Shown here one piece after another: positions 8,082 to 17,294 of a stretch of DNA of 64,000 nt. A model generated the notes under the pieces. It searched no databases. It was not told the origin of the DNA and was given only the letters and a program-made list of their open reading frames with translations. The stretch is taken from positions 1-64,000 of the forward strand of contig JAFXUX010000031.1 in assembly GCA_017524805.1 (NCBI GenBank), read 5' to 3'. The stretch comes from Candidatus Methanomethylophilaceae archaeon (lineage in GTDB: Archaea > Thermoplasmatota > Thermoplasmata > Methanomassiliicoccales > Methanomethylophilaceae). How positions within the stretch are numbered: the first letter of the stretch is position 1; each line of letters opens with the position of its first letter. A program made the translations under genes and the position numbers.

Positions 8082-9134
8082 TCACTCCGGCATGACGATC
8101 TTTTCCTTGAATTTCGCATAGATCCCGTAATCCACATAGACGGGATTCGCCAGGATCTTCTCCAGCACGGGAGCGTTGTCCCTCTTGTACCTGCTGATCG
8201 CGTCGGTGACGGTGATGTCGAACGCGTCGCTTCCGGCTCCGGATCCGTAAGATGTTACGAAAATCCTGTCCCCGGGTTTGGCGTGGTCCAGGATGCTGGC
8301 CAGACCGAGAGGCACCGCTCCGCTGTAGGTGTTTCCGATCTCCGGCGTCAGAAGGCCGTACTCTATCTGCTCCGGCGAGAATCCGAGCTGCTTGGCCACC
8401 CTTGTCGGGAATTTGCCGTTGGGCTGGTGGAACACCGCATAATCATAATCGGAAGGCTGGGTGCCCATGGCTTCCAGCATCATCTTGGCGGCGGAGGTCA
8501 CATGCCTGAAATACGCAGGCTCGCCGGTGAATCTGCCTCCGTGGAGCGGGTAGGGCTGCCCTTCCCTCCTCCAGAAATCGGGAGTGTCGGTGGTGAAGCT
8601 GAGAGTTTTGTTGATCTTGGCTATGACGTTCTCCGAACCGATGAGGTATGCCGCACCTCCTGCCGAAGCCGAGTATTCCAGCGCATCGCCGGGCGCACCC
8701 TGGGAGGTGTCCGCTCCGATCGCTACGCCGTATCTGACCATCCCGGATCCGACGAGACCCATGCACGCCTGGATTCCGGCGGTCCCGGCTTTGCAGGCGA
8801 ATTCGAGGTCTGCGGCGGTCATGGCCGGCGTCGCCTCTATGGATTCCGCGACTATGGTTGCGGTAGGCTTCACCGCGTAGGGATGGGATTCCGATCCGAC
8901 ATAGATCGCGCCGATGTCTTGGGGATCCACCTCCGGGACCCTGGCCATCATGAATCTGGCCGCCTCGGTCGCGATGGTGACGACGTCTTCGTCAGGTGAA
9001 GGCACCGATTTCTGGTTGATCATCAGGCCTTTGCCCATGGCTTTGCCGTCGATCCCCCAGATCCTGCCTATCTCCTCAGGCTTTATTCTGTATCTTGGGA
9101 CGTATGCCCCGTAGCTAACGATTCCGACTTCCAT
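8082..9134 (-). CDS. Hydroxymethylglutaryl-CoA synthase (archaeal)
   Basis: 350 residues. Condenses acetyl-CoA with acetoacetyl-CoA to HMG-CoA in the mevalonate route to isoprenoid lipids. The N-terminus [19 protein letters not shown] is typical of archaeal enzymes. The catalytic Cys is in [11 protein letters not shown] and the His in [13 protein letters not shown]. Two ATGs are possible; the one at 9134 has GAGAGGA at good spacing, while at 9140 the same site abuts the start. It overlaps the end of the upstream regulator gene, consistent with coupled translation. Confidence 0.93.
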   Translation of the reverse strand: MEVGIVSYGAYVPRYRIKPEEIGRIWGIDGKAMGKGLMINQKSVPSPDEDVVTIATEAARFMMARVPEVDPQDIGAIYVGSESHPYAVKPTATIVAESIEATPAMTAADLEFACKAGTAGIQACMGLVGSGMVRYGVAIGADTSQGAPGDALEYSASAGGAAYLIGSENVIAKINKTLSFTTDTPDFWRREGQPYPLHGGRFTGEPAYFRHVTSAAKMMLEAMGTQPSDYDYAVFHQPNGKFPTRVAKQLGFSPEQIEYGLLTPEIGNTYSGAVPLGLASILDHAKPGDRIFVTSYGSGAGSDAFDITVTDAISRYKRDNAPVLEKILANPVYVDYGIYAKFKEKIVMPE

Positions 9135-9136
9135 CT

Positions 9137-9823
9137 TCATTCCTCTCTGAAAACTCTAAGGTTGGCTGTGATCTCCTCCGCGGTGAGGTCCGTGACCACA
9201 AGCGGGATCTTCTCGAGTTTGGCCAGCTTAACCGCCAACGGGTCAACCGTCTCCGGTCTGATGTAGACGACCATGGCGGGTGTGAGCGGATGCGCGCGCA
9301 CCGCGATCATGGGGGAGCGCCCGTAGTGGACGTTCGTGAAGAGCAGGGCCCTTTCGATGTTCCCCCCGTATATCTTAAGATAATCCTGGGATCCAAGGCT
9401 CAGGATGGCCTTCACAGAATCCACCACGGTGAAACCGTAGACGATCTTCGCCGGGCAGTCCGGGTTGAGGTTCTTCCCTTTTATCTTGGATATGAAAGTA
9501 TCCATCCCGACCCCTATCAGGAACTCGTCCATCGATTTTATGCATTCGAGCTTTTTGTCGGGGTTGTATCTGGATATGACGGGCGAACCGTTGGCCATAT
9601 CCAGATCGATTAGCGCGTCCACCATCTTCCTGATGACGTTGACTCCTGGAGATTTTCTCCTCCCGGATTCGTAATCGCTGATGACAGAATGGGAAATCCT
9701 CATGGCGTCTGCCAATTGGTTCTGGGAAAGGCCGAATTCCTCCCTCCATTTCCTGATCGTGCGTCCCGGATTGGGCGAAAGCGCGATTTCGCCGGCGATC
9801 TTCTGTTTGAATTCGTCGACCAT
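9137..9823 (-). CDS. HTH (XRE-type) transcriptional regulator of the mevalonate operon
   Basis: 228 residues. Residues about 20-60 form an XRE helix-turn-helix ([19 protein letters not shown], then [12 protein letters not shown]). The remaining 160 residues form an archaeal domain with no motif I can assign, possibly a ligand sensor. It is the first gene of the operon with HMG-CoA synthase, thiolase and DUF35, and its stop overlaps the next start. This gene order recurs in archaea (COG1709-type regulators beside HMG-CoA synthase), so control of the first mevalonate steps, possibly with autoregulation, is a reasonable inference. The start lies 25 bases from a strong TATA box, so the mRNA is leaderless. 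Confidence 0.8.
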   Translation of the reverse strand: MVDEFKQKIAGEIALSPNPGRTIRKWREEFGLSQNQLADAMRISHSVISDYESGRRKSPGVNVIRKMVDALIDLDMANGSPVISRYNPDKKLECIKSMDEFLIGVGMDTFISKIKGKNLNPDCPAKIVYGFTVVDSVKAILSLGSQDYLKIYGGNIERALLFTNVHYGRSPMIAVRAHPLTPAMVVYIRPETVDPLAVKLAKLEKIPLVVTDLTAEEITANLRVFREE

Positions 9824-9840
9824 GGAGGGAAGGATTCGGC

Positions 9841-9855
9841 CGTTTATATATAAGA
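9841..9855 (-). promoter_or_regulatory. TATA box of the mevalonate operon
   Basis: The minus strand reads CTTATATATAAACG, the strongest TATA box in the window, centred 25 bases before ATG 9823, which implies a leaderless transcript. Confidence 0.75.
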
Positions 9856-9886
9856 GTGTCGAATATTAATTTCGTTGAAAGACGAA

Positions 9887-11257
9887 TCAATCCAGTTCCT
9901 TGGACAGAGTCTCGACTATCTTTTTCAGGACTTTGATCCTTCCGTATTTCTTGTTCTCCGATTCGATGGCGATCCAAGGGGCCCATTCGGCGTTGGTTGA
10001 TGAGATCATCCTGTCGATGTATTCCTCGTAGACGCCCCATTTTTCGCGGTTGCGCCAGTCCTCTTCGGTTATCTTGTACTGTTTGACCGGGTTCTCCTGC
10101 CTCTCTTTGAATCTCCGGAGCTGCTCGTCGGGGCTTATCTCCATCCAGAACTTCAGCACGATGCATCCTGTGCTCGCCAGGAATTTCTCGAATCCGCGTA
10201 TCTCCGCGGCTGAGCGGCCGTATTCCTCTTTCGAGCAGAAGCCTTCTATGGGTTCCACCATCATTCTTCCGTACCAGGAGCGGTCATAGATGCAGATGTG
10301 CCCCGCTTTCGGCATCTTCATGGCGAATCTCCACATGTAAGTGTGAAGCTTCTCCTCTCCAGTCGGGGCCGCCACGGGGTTGACATAATAGCCTCTGGGA
10401 TTCAGCGCCCTGGTGACGCGCTTGATGGTTCCTCCTTTCCCGGCTGCGTCCCATCCTTCGAACACTATGACCAAGGCTTTGTCCGAGGTCGCCAGTTTGG
10501 CCTGAAGGCGGTTCAGCTCCTCGGAAAGCCTGGTAAGGTCTGCGCGGTAGTTTTTGGCGGTCTTGCTCAGATCCAAATTTTTGCGCGGGTTCTCGAACAG
10601 AGGCTCGACTTTCAGGTTGGACGGGGGATACCCGGAATCCATCCTGGATTTGACGCGGTCCAGGAAGGTTTGGATGACGCTGTCCGTGGTTTTCACGGCG
10701 CTGTCGCCCACTTTGATCACGTCCCAGGGGGCAGTCGGCGTTCCGGTCTCGGAGATGATCTTCGAGGAAGTCTTCCTGTTCCATATCTCATAGTCGTGGT
10801 CGTCCGCGAGGAACGTACCTTTGGGCCCGTTCATGCGGTCGCCGGCGGATCCAAGGCTGTCTTTGACCGAATCCAGGAAGAATTTGACCAGGATAACGCC
10901 GTTGGACGTGAAATAGCGTTCGAGGTCGTTGACGACCTTCAGCATATCGCCCTTCTCAATCTGCGAAGGCTTCAGCCAGGAATACCAGGAGCGGTCGTAG
11001 ACGGCGATCTTCCCTTTGGCCGGCTCATGGCCGATGGTTTTCATCGTGGTCCTGGGATCGTTCTTCTCTCCGGCCTGGAAATGGGAGTATCTGGCTACCC
11101 TGGGATCCAGCAGGTTCAGGAATTCGTTTATGATCATCTCTTGGACGCGCTCGTCGTGGCCTTCGAAAACGACGAGGACAGCTTTCTCCTCGTCGATAAT
11201 CTTGCGCTGTATCATCGTCAGCTCGTCTTCGAGCTCTTGGGTGACTTCATAGGGCAT
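9887..11257 (-). CDS. Two-domain polyphosphate kinase 2 (PPK2; polyphosphate:AMP phosphotransferase type)
   Basis: 456 residues with two tandem PPK2 domains. The C-terminal copy (about 225-456) is intact: Walker A GWDAAGKGG, the RALNPRGYYVNPV strand, the lid region YDRSWYGRMMVEP and PVKQYKITEEDW. The N-terminal copy keeps the fold (VYDRSWYSWLKP) but its Walker A has become GHDERVQEM. This asymmetry matches class II PPK2 enzymes, which phosphorylate AMP to ADP with polyphosphate and use only the C-terminal domain. ATG 11257 lies 25 bases from an AT box shared with the divergent phosphatase gene. Confidence 0.9.
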   Translation of the reverse strand: MPYEVTQELEDELTMIQRKIIDEEKAVLVVFEGHDERVQEMIINEFLNLLDPRVARYSHFQAGEKNDPRTTMKTIGHEPAKGKIAVYDRSWYSWLKPSQIEKGDMLKVVNDLERYFTSNGVILVKFFLDSVKDSLGSAGDRMNGPKGTFLADDHDYEIWNRKTSSKIISETGTPTAPWDVIKVGDSAVKTTDSVIQTFLDRVKSRMDSGYPPSNLKVEPLFENPRKNLDLSKTAKNYRADLTRLSEELNRLQAKLATSDKALVIVFEGWDAAGKGGTIKRVTRALNPRGYYVNPVAAPTGEEKLHTYMWRFAMKMPKAGHICIYDRSWYGRMMVEPIEGFCSKEEYGRSAAEIRGFEKFLASTGCIVLKFWMEISPDEQLRRFKERQENPVKQYKITEEDWRNREKWGVYEEYIDRMISSTNAEWAPWIAIESENKKYGRIKVLKKIVETLSKELD

Positions 11258-11275
11258 ATTCTATGAACGTAGGTT

Positions 11276-11288
11276 ACAATAAATATGG
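11276..11288. promoter_or_regulatory. Shared bidirectional TATA box (PPK2 / IMPase)
   Basis: AATAAATAT on plus (ATATTTATT on minus), centred at 11282, lies 25 bases before ATG 11257 (minus) and 26 bases before GTG 11308 (plus). One AT element appears to serve two leaderless transcripts. Confidence 0.55.
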
Positions 11289-11307
11289 TTGCCGTAATTT
11301 CCCATCC

Positions 11308-12099
11308 GTGCTATCCAAGTTGGAGGATATTGTGAGACGCTCCGGCGTCATGGTCAGGGATACCGCCGATTTCACGGTCAAAGACAAAGGCACCAAGGAG
11401 AACGTGGTGACCTCCGTCGACGTCGAGAATGAGATTTTCTTGAAGAGAGAGCTTTTATCGCTGATTCCAGGCTCCGTTTTCAAGGGCGAGGAAGGCGATG
11501 ATGTCCCGGTCGCTCATAAAGGATACACATGGATAGTCGATCCCATCGATGGCACGACGAACTTCGCCCGCAGAATCCCAGAGATCGGCATATCCGTGGG
11601 GCTTCTGAAGGACGGGGAGCCTTTTATGGGAGTTGTTTACAATCCATACACAGACAATCTATACAGCGCGGAGAGAGGGAAAGGAGCCCGCAAGAACGGC
11701 GTTCCCATACGCGTCTCCGACCGCCCGATGGAGGATTGCCTGCTTTGCACGGCGTGGTGCGCTTATTACAAGCAATATGCGTCCGGATGTTTCAGGGTCA
11801 GCGAGAGGATGCATCCCATCTGCAACGACATACGCAGGATCGGGACGGCCGCAATAGAACTGAGCATGCTGGCTGAAGGCGCCGTGGACTTATTCTTCGA
11901 AATACGCCTGTGCCCCTGGGATTATGCGGCCGCTTCCGTCATCCTTTCGGAGGCCGGAGGATTCATGGTCTCCATGGAGGGCCCCGTCGATTATGACCAT
12001 GCCTGCGCGTTCATCGCGGCGAACAATGAAGGCAACTTAGAGACGCTCGCCAAGATCGTCAGAGAGGAATTCGGCGGGAAGACGCCGTATGATTTCTGA
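11308..12099 (+). CDS. Inositol-1-phosphatase / fructose-1,6-bisphosphatase family phosphatase
   Basis: 263 residues from GTG 11308. Metal-binding motifs of the Li+-sensitive phosphatase superfamily are present: GEEGDD, DPIDGTTNF and WDYAAASVILSEAGG. Archaeal members usually hydrolyse both inositol-1-phosphate (membrane lipid headgroups) and fructose-1,6-bisphosphate (gluconeogenesis). An ATG at 11263 would extend the protein by 15 residues, but it lies upstream of the shared TATA box and lacks a ribosome site, so the GTG start, which matches the family N-terminus, is preferred. Confidence 0.85.
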   Translation: MLSKLEDIVRRSGVMVRDTADFTVKDKGTKENVVTSVDVENEIFLKRELLSLIPGSVFKGEEGDDVPVAHKGYTWIVDPIDGTTNFARRIPEIGISVGLLKDGEPFMGVVYNPYTDNLYSAERGKGARKNGVPIRVSDRPMEDCLLCTAWCAYYKQYASGCFRVSERMHPICNDIRRIGTAAIELSMLAEGAVDLFFEIRLCPWDYAAASVILSEAGGFMVSMEGPVDYDHACAFIAANNEGNLETLAKIVREEFGGKTPYDF

Positions 12100-12122
12100 A
12101 TAAAGATGGATGGAGATTCATC

Positions 12123-12581
12123 TCAGGTTTTCAGGAGCTCGACGCAGGCCACGTTCTCCAAAGCTTGGTCCTCGTAAGAGAGGAAACCATCGTTCAGGCC
12201 CAGCTTCCTCGCTTTCTCTTCGGTGGCATCCGCGAGGGAATCGTCCCTTTCCATGCCGATGGCATCCAATTCGGGGTCGTCTATGCCCAGAAGAACGGCG
12301 ACGTATTCGTCCCTGCCCTCTTTCGGCCTCATCTTGGCCATGGCTTTGCCGATCTGCCTTTCCCAGGCGCAATAAAGTATGATCTCAGACATGATTGTCT
12401 TGGATCTGTTGGTCCCTTCCTCGAAGGCCCTTTTCGCATGCATGAAAGCCGACATTGCATGGCATTTCCCGCAGACCATGTCGGGATCGAGAAGGACGCA
12501 TTCCCCGCCCATGGACGTGAAATGCCCGATAATATCGTCGAACCCGGCTTTCCCTCTCATGCCGATGACCTGCGCTTCCAT
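12123..12581 (-). CDS. KEOPS complex subunit Cgi121
   Basis: 152 residues. The segment from HAKRAFEEGTNRSKTIMSEI to YCAWERQIGKAMAKM is the conserved core of Cgi121/TPRKB. This subunit binds the 3' CCA end of tRNA and stimulates Bud32-Kae1 in making t6A37 on ANN-decoding tRNAs. Pcc1 of the same complex is encoded at 31619-31852. The gene is convergent with the phosphatase gene and divergent from thrB. Confidence 0.85.
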   Translation of the reverse strand: MEAQVIGMRGKAGFDDIIGHFTSMGGECVLLDPDMVCGKCHAMSAFMHAKRAFEEGTNRSKTIMSEIILYCAWERQIGKAMAKMRPKEGRDEYVAVLLGIDDPELDAIGMERDDSLADATEEKARKLGLNDGFLSYEDQALENVACVELLKT

Positions 12582-12717
12582 GTACGCGAATCATGGCTCC
12601 CAGCCTTAAATATGATGCGTCCGAGGCGGAATCCCTTACTTATCGGCAAATGGGATATGCCGTTAGACAAACTTAATTTAATGATGCGATGATGGCGTGG
12701 CAGAAAGCGTGAGCCCA

Positions 12718-13650
12718 ATGACCGAAGAATGGATTAGAATCTCAGCGCCAGCCACCACATCCAACATAGGAGCTGGCTTTGATATTTTCGGGATCGCCCT
12801 CAACGAGCCCTATGACATCATAGAAGGAAGGAAAATCGAATCTGGGATAGTGATTTCGGAGGTTTCCGGACCCGGTTCGGAGTCCATCCCTTTGGATGCC
12901 GAGAAGAATTCGGTGGGAATCGCCGCCGCCGAGGTTCTCAGGAGATGCGGCGCCGATTTCGGGATCGAGCTGAAGATAAAGAAAGGCATCAGGCCCTGCA
13001 GCGGAATAGGGTCCTCAGGGGCTTCCGCCGCCGGAGGGGCATATCTCGCGCACATCCTTTGCGGAGAGAAGCTCAGCCCCACCGAAGTCGTCCTCTGTGC
13101 CGCCCATGCTGAAGACGTCACATCCGGCGGATTCCACGCGGACAATGTGGCCCCCTGCATACTGGGAGGATTCACGATCATCCGTTCGTATGAGCCTTTC
13201 GAGGTCATCAGCATTAAGCCTCCGGAGGATCTCGGCATCGTTGTGGCCATGCCTGACGTTCTTGTCCCCACCAAGGAGTCCCGCATGGTTCTTCCCAGAG
13301 AGGTCCCGGTCAAAGATCTCGTTTTCCATGTCGGCAACGCATCCTGCCTCGTCTACGCCATGATGTCGGGGAACCTCCCGCTGATAGGGCGCTCGGTCAA
13401 GGATGCGGTTTTCGAGCCGGCCAGGGCCCATCTGGTTCCGCATCTCAAAGAAGCCGAGGATGCGGCCATGTCTCACGGCGCTCTCGTCTCTTTCCTGGGA
13501 GGCTCAGGCCCCTGCATAATTTCATTTTACGACAAGAACCTGCGCAACGGCGAATCCATCGCTGACAGCATCAGGGCGCTTTACGCCGACAACGGCATGA
13601 AATGCGACACCTGGGTCACGGATTGCGGCACCGGATGCAGGAGGTTATGA
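12718..13650 (+). CDS. thrB: Homoserine kinase
   Basis: 310 residues. GHMP kinase fold with the phosphate loop PCSGIGSSGASAAGG and the N-terminal SAPATTSNIGAGFDIFGIAL. It phosphorylates homoserine, the step before threonine synthase, and the next gene is thrC. A TATA-like CTTAATTTAATG lies 40 bases upstream of ATG 12718; GTG 12697 is an alternative start. The thrB stop overlaps an ATG (ATGA) at the thrC junction. Confidence 0.92.
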   Translation: MTEEWIRISAPATTSNIGAGFDIFGIALNEPYDIIEGRKIESGIVISEVSGPGSESIPLDAEKNSVGIAAAEVLRRCGADFGIELKIKKGIRPCSGIGSSGASAAGGAYLAHILCGEKLSPTEVVLCAAHAEDVTSGGFHADNVAPCILGGFTIIRSYEPFEVISIKPPEDLGIVVAMPDVLVPTKESRMVLPREVPVKDLVFHVGNASCLVYAMMSGNLPLIGRSVKDAVFEPARAHLVPHLKEAEDAAMSHGALVSFLGGSGPCIISFYDKNLRNGESIADSIRALYADNGMKCDTWVTDCGTGCRRL

Positions 13651-13652
13651 AT

Positions 13653-14870
13653 ATGGCAGCTCACAAAGTCATCTGCTGGGATTGCGGAGCGGAAGTCGAC
13701 GATCCATTCGTCAACATCTGCCCCAAATGCGGCGGCCTTCTGACCGTCAAGATGGACCTGGAGAAGGTCAAAGAGATGAAGCCCGAGGATCTCAGGAAGG
13801 AGCCCATAGGCGTTTGGAGGTACGCTCCGTTCATGCCCGTGGATCCCGCCCACAAAGTCTCCATCCAGGAGGGCGGCACCCCTCTGTACCCCACCAAAGC
13901 TCTGGGCGCGGAGATCGGGGTCGAGAACACCTTCGTGAAGTTCGAGGGACTGAACCCCACGGGATCGTTCAAGGACAGGGGAATGACCATCGGAGTCTCG
14001 CACGCCAAAGAGCTCGGCGCGAAAGTCGTGGGATGCGCTTCTACCGGGAACACGTCCGCCTCTCTCGCCGCATACGCCGCGAAAGCCGGGATGAAATGCG
14101 CCGTCTTCCTGCCGTCCGGGAAGGTCGCCATGGGAAAGCTGGCCCAGGCCCTTTTCTTCGGCGCCAAAGTCCTGTCGATCGACGGCAATTTCGATGACGC
14201 CCTGGCTTTGGCCAGGAAAATGGCGGACGAGAGGAAGCTGTATCTCCTCAACTCCATCAATCCCTACCGCCCGGAAGGACAGAAGTCCGTTCTCTTCGAG
14301 ATAATGGATCAGCTCAACTACGACGTACCCGACAGGATCATCCTTCCCGTGGGCAACGCAGCCAACATCTGGGCGGTTTACAAAGCCCTCACCGAGCTGA
14401 AAGAGGTCGGATGGATCGACAAAGTCCCGATGCTCACGGGAATCCAGGCCGAAGGCTCCGCGCCGGTCGCTAAGGCTTTCAAGGCCAAGACCAAAGATTT
14501 CGTCGCCGAGCCGAATCCGGAGACCGTCGCCACCGCGATTAGGATCGGGAACCCGGTCAGCGGAAGGAAAGCGCTCCACGCCATCTATTCCACCGGCGGC
14601 TATTCGCTGACGGTGACTGACGACGAGATCATCAAGGCACAGCAGCTCCTCGGAAGGAAAGAGGGCGTCTGCGTCGAGCCTGCTTCCGCCGCATCCGTGG
14701 CCGGACTGAAGAAGCTCCGCGAGATGGGCATCGCCGACAGGGATGAGAGGGCGGTCTGCATCTGCACCGGAAACGGCCTCAAGGATCCGGACACCATCAT
14801 CAACAACTGCGCTCCCCCGATCAAATGCGGCAATTCCGTCGCAGAAGTCGAGCGCATCCTCTCCCAGTGA
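13653..14870 (+). CDS. thrC: Threonine synthase
   Basis: 405 residues. A PLP enzyme that converts O-phosphohomoserine to threonine. The N-terminal zinc ribbon has CWDC and CPKC, typical of archaeal threonine synthases. The PLP lysine is in NPTGSFKDRGM, the phosphate-binding loop is GCASTGNTSASLAAYAAKAG, and C-terminal signatures are present. GGAGGT at 13640-13645 is 7 bases before ATG 13653 and only 1 base before ATG 13647, so the former is preferred. It forms an operon with thrB. Confidence 0.95.
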   Translation: MAAHKVICWDCGAEVDDPFVNICPKCGGLLTVKMDLEKVKEMKPEDLRKEPIGVWRYAPFMPVDPAHKVSIQEGGTPLYPTKALGAEIGVENTFVKFEGLNPTGSFKDRGMTIGVSHAKELGAKVVGCASTGNTSASLAAYAAKAGMKCAVFLPSGKVAMGKLAQALFFGAKVLSIDGNFDDALALARKMADERKLYLLNSINPYRPEGQKSVLFEIMDQLNYDVPDRIILPVGNAANIWAVYKALTELKEVGWIDKVPMLTGIQAEGSAPVAKAFKAKTKDFVAEPNPETVATAIRIGNPVSGRKALHAIYSTGGYSLTVTDDEIIKAQQLLGRKEGVCVEPASAASVAGLKKLREMGIADRDERAVCICTGNGLKDPDTIINNCAPPIKCGNSVAEVERILSQ

Positions 14871-14874
14871 GAGG

Positions 14875-17202
14875 TCAGAAATCAAACAGATTGGACTGCC
14901 GGGGTCCCCCGGCGTCTATATCCGCTTTTTTCTTGGTTCTCTTCGGTTTCTCCGGATCCGGCTCGGGAATTTTCTCTTCCGCCGCCATGCCGTATTCCTC
15001 GGCCATGGCGATTAGCATGGCTTCCTCCTCATCGTCGGGCATGTCGGAGGAGAACGAAGGCTGTGCAGAAGGCTCCTGAGCATGGTTTCCCCCTCCGAAT
15101 TTCGACTTCATGCTTTTGGCCAGTGCCTTCCCTATCTTGGGGAGATCGGCGAGGAAAGACTCGTCGGCGGCCATCACATCCATCTCGGTTTTGATCCCGC
15201 TGTCGAACAGGACTCTAGCCCTGCTGCGTCCCACTCCGCGGAATCCGACCAGACCTAGGAGCTCCTCTTTGACTCCATATCTGATCCTGGTTATCAGCGG
15301 TTTGATCTTCACGGTCGCGTCCGGGTTGAATATCATGGCGATCTCGCCCATGGCGTACAGGATCCAGTCCATCATGTCGATCCTTGATCTTATGTCGCCG
15401 GGGCCAATCCCCATCTCATCGGTGATGATCTCCTCTGGAATCTCCTCGATCCATCTCTCGGCCAGCAGAGCCGTCTTCAGGTCGCTGTAAAGGAATTCGG
15501 GGTCGTAATCTTCGATGTCATCGGGATCCACGAGATACGCGTCATCCATCCTCGCGGCGGCGGCCGTAAGGGAATCCCCGTCGCATTTCTTGGGGAACAT
15601 GCCCAGCACATCGGGGGTCATGGCGGCAGCGACTAGGATCGGGAACGTCTCGGTGTCGTCCCTTATCTTCATCACCGCATCCCTCAATATCGACGCGGAA
15701 ATCGGATCTATGCACATGTCGGAGATCCTTTTTCCGAACGGGAGTGCGACTATCCTGCTCCCTTCGCGGACCACCATGCACTCCTCTTCGAGGAATCCGA
15801 TGGTCCTTTCCACAACCGATTCTATCCCGAACATCTGCGAGGTCGTCCCGAAGAAGGTGTCCCTGAGAAAATCCAGGACCGTATCTTCGGACCAGGCGTC
15901 TCCGGTGGCTATCAGTCCGAGCATATGGCTTCTGAGGACATTCTCCCCGAAGAGCTTGGATGTAAGCCTTTCTGTGTCGTGGTTTACGTAATCGTCCATC
16001 AGATGGTCGGCGTCGTTGATGTTCTTCGCTATCAGGACGGCTTCCCCATACGGATCGAATCTCGGCCTGCCGGCGCGGCCGCTCATCTGCTTTATCTCCA
16101 TTACGGGGAGCGGCACGTTGCCTGCGTTTGTCTCGAAGCGCGTCGTGTCTCTGATCACTACTCTTCTTGCTGGGAGATTGATCCCGGCTGCGAGGGTGGG
16201 GGTAGCCACTATGCATTTTATCCTGCCTTGGCGGAAGCCATCCTCGATGAACTTCCTCTGCCTGTACGTGAGCCCGGCGTTGTGGAATGCCACCCCGCAT
16301 CTCACGCATTCGGCCAGCTTCCTTCCGGATGCTGTGGATTCGGCCTCTCCCTCCAGGATGTATGCCTCCGCTCCGGATAGCTTTGTGCCGACTATCTTGG
16401 ACAGCGGCTTGCCGAATCTGGCGGCCAAGGATTCCGTGGAGCGCCTGCTGTTCACGAACACTATGCTTTGGCCGCCCTCTCTGATCGTCTGCTCCACAAG
16501 GTTCCAGACCTCATCTTTGCCGGTCGATTCGACTTCCCGTCTGCTTCCGTCCCCGAATCTTATGGTGCCGTCGAAATAGACGCCTTCCTTGAGAGGAATC
16601 GGGCGCCAGTCGCTTTTTATGAGCTCGGCATGGAGCCATTCGGCGAGGTCCTCGGCGTTGGATATGGTCGCGGACAGGGCGATTATCTGGAGGTCTTTGT
16701 TCCTGCGCATGAGTTTGGTCAGGGCGACCTCCAAGGTCGGGCCTCTTCCAGGGTCGTGAATCATGTGGATCTCATCCGCGATTACCAAACCGACGTCGCG
16801 GATCCATTCGCTGCCATGGCGGATCATCGAATCCGCTTTTTCGGAGGTCGCGACCACCACGTTGGCTTCTGAGATGCCTCTGTCTTCGGCGTCCAGGTCG
16901 CCCGAGCTGAGATGGACTTTCACCCCCAAATCGGAGAATCTATCGAAATCGTCCTTTTTCTCCGATGCAAGCGCCTTCAGAGGCACTATGTACAGGACTT
17001 TGCTTCCGCGGGTTATCGTTTTCAGCGCCGGAATGTACCCGATGAGGGATTTCCCGCTGGCGGTTGGTATAGCGGCTACGACGCTTTTCCCCTCCAACGC
17101 CACCGGAATGGCCTCCGCCTGAGGGGGATGCAATTCCAGGAAGCCTTCGGCCTTCAGCGCTTCAGCGATGCGCTCGGGGATGTCCAATTCGTCGACCCGC
17201 AT
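14875..17202 (-). CDS. ATP-dependent DNA helicase Hel308
   Basis: 775 residues. A Ski2-like superfamily 2 helicase that unwinds stalled replication forks 3'-5'. Seen in order: Q-motif region LHPPQAEAIP, Walker A PTASGKS, DEIH box, SATISN, HNAGLT, the QMSGRAGR motif VI, a winged helix, the ratchet domain and C-terminal helix-hairpin-helix residues (GFRGVGRSRARVL). The last residues QSNLFDF match a PCNA-interacting (PIP) box. ATG 17202 is 28 bases from the TATA-like GTTATTATCG; ATG 17214 lies only 16 bases away. The gene is convergent with thrC, 4 bp apart. Confidence 0.93.
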   Translation of the reverse strand: MRVDELDIPERIAEALKAEGFLELHPPQAEAIPVALEGKSVVAAIPTASGKSLIGYIPALKTITRGSKVLYIVPLKALASEKKDDFDRFSDLGVKVHLSSGDLDAEDRGISEANVVVATSEKADSMIRHGSEWIRDVGLVIADEIHMIHDPGRGPTLEVALTKLMRRNKDLQIIALSATISNAEDLAEWLHAELIKSDWRPIPLKEGVYFDGTIRFGDGSRREVESTGKDEVWNLVEQTIREGGQSIVFVNSRRSTESLAARFGKPLSKIVGTKLSGAEAYILEGEAESTASGRKLAECVRCGVAFHNAGLTYRQRKFIEDGFRQGRIKCIVATPTLAAGINLPARRVVIRDTTRFETNAGNVPLPVMEIKQMSGRAGRPRFDPYGEAVLIAKNINDADHLMDDYVNHDTERLTSKLFGENVLRSHMLGLIATGDAWSEDTVLDFLRDTFFGTTSQMFGIESVVERTIGFLEEECMVVREGSRIVALPFGKRISDMCIDPISASILRDAVMKIRDDTETFPILVAAAMTPDVLGMFPKKCDGDSLTAAAARMDDAYLVDPDDIEDYDPEFLYSDLKTALLAERWIEEIPEEIITDEMGIGPGDIRSRIDMMDWILYAMGEIAMIFNPDATVKIKPLITRIRYGVKEELLGLVGFRGVGRSRARVLFDSGIKTEMDVMAADESFLADLPKIGKALAKSMKSKFGGGNHAQEPSAQPSFSSDMPDDEEEAMLIAMAEEYGMAAEEKIPEPDPEKPKRTKKKADIDAGGPRQSNLFDF

Positions 17203-17264
17203 ATGCTCTTCCATATGTCCAGTTCGATAATAACATGGCGGTCCTTATTTCTGACATAGGGTAT

Positions 17265-17278
17265 CTTTAATTATAATC
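17265..17278 (+). promoter_or_regulatory. TATA box of the surface-protein gene at 17295
   Basis: TTTAATTATAATCC is centred 24-25 bases before ATG 17295, implying a leaderless mRNA. Confidence 0.6.
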
Positions 17279-17294
17279 CCAATATAGCCCAAGC

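Noticed and set aside
11263-11307. ATG 11263 as start of the phosphatase
   Set aside because: It lies upstream of the TATA box and lacks a ribosome site; GTG 11308 fits the leaderless distance and the family N-terminus.
13581-14885. Long open frame opposite threonine synthase
   Set aside because: Antisense shadow with no conserved motif; the thrC frame has all catalytic motifs.
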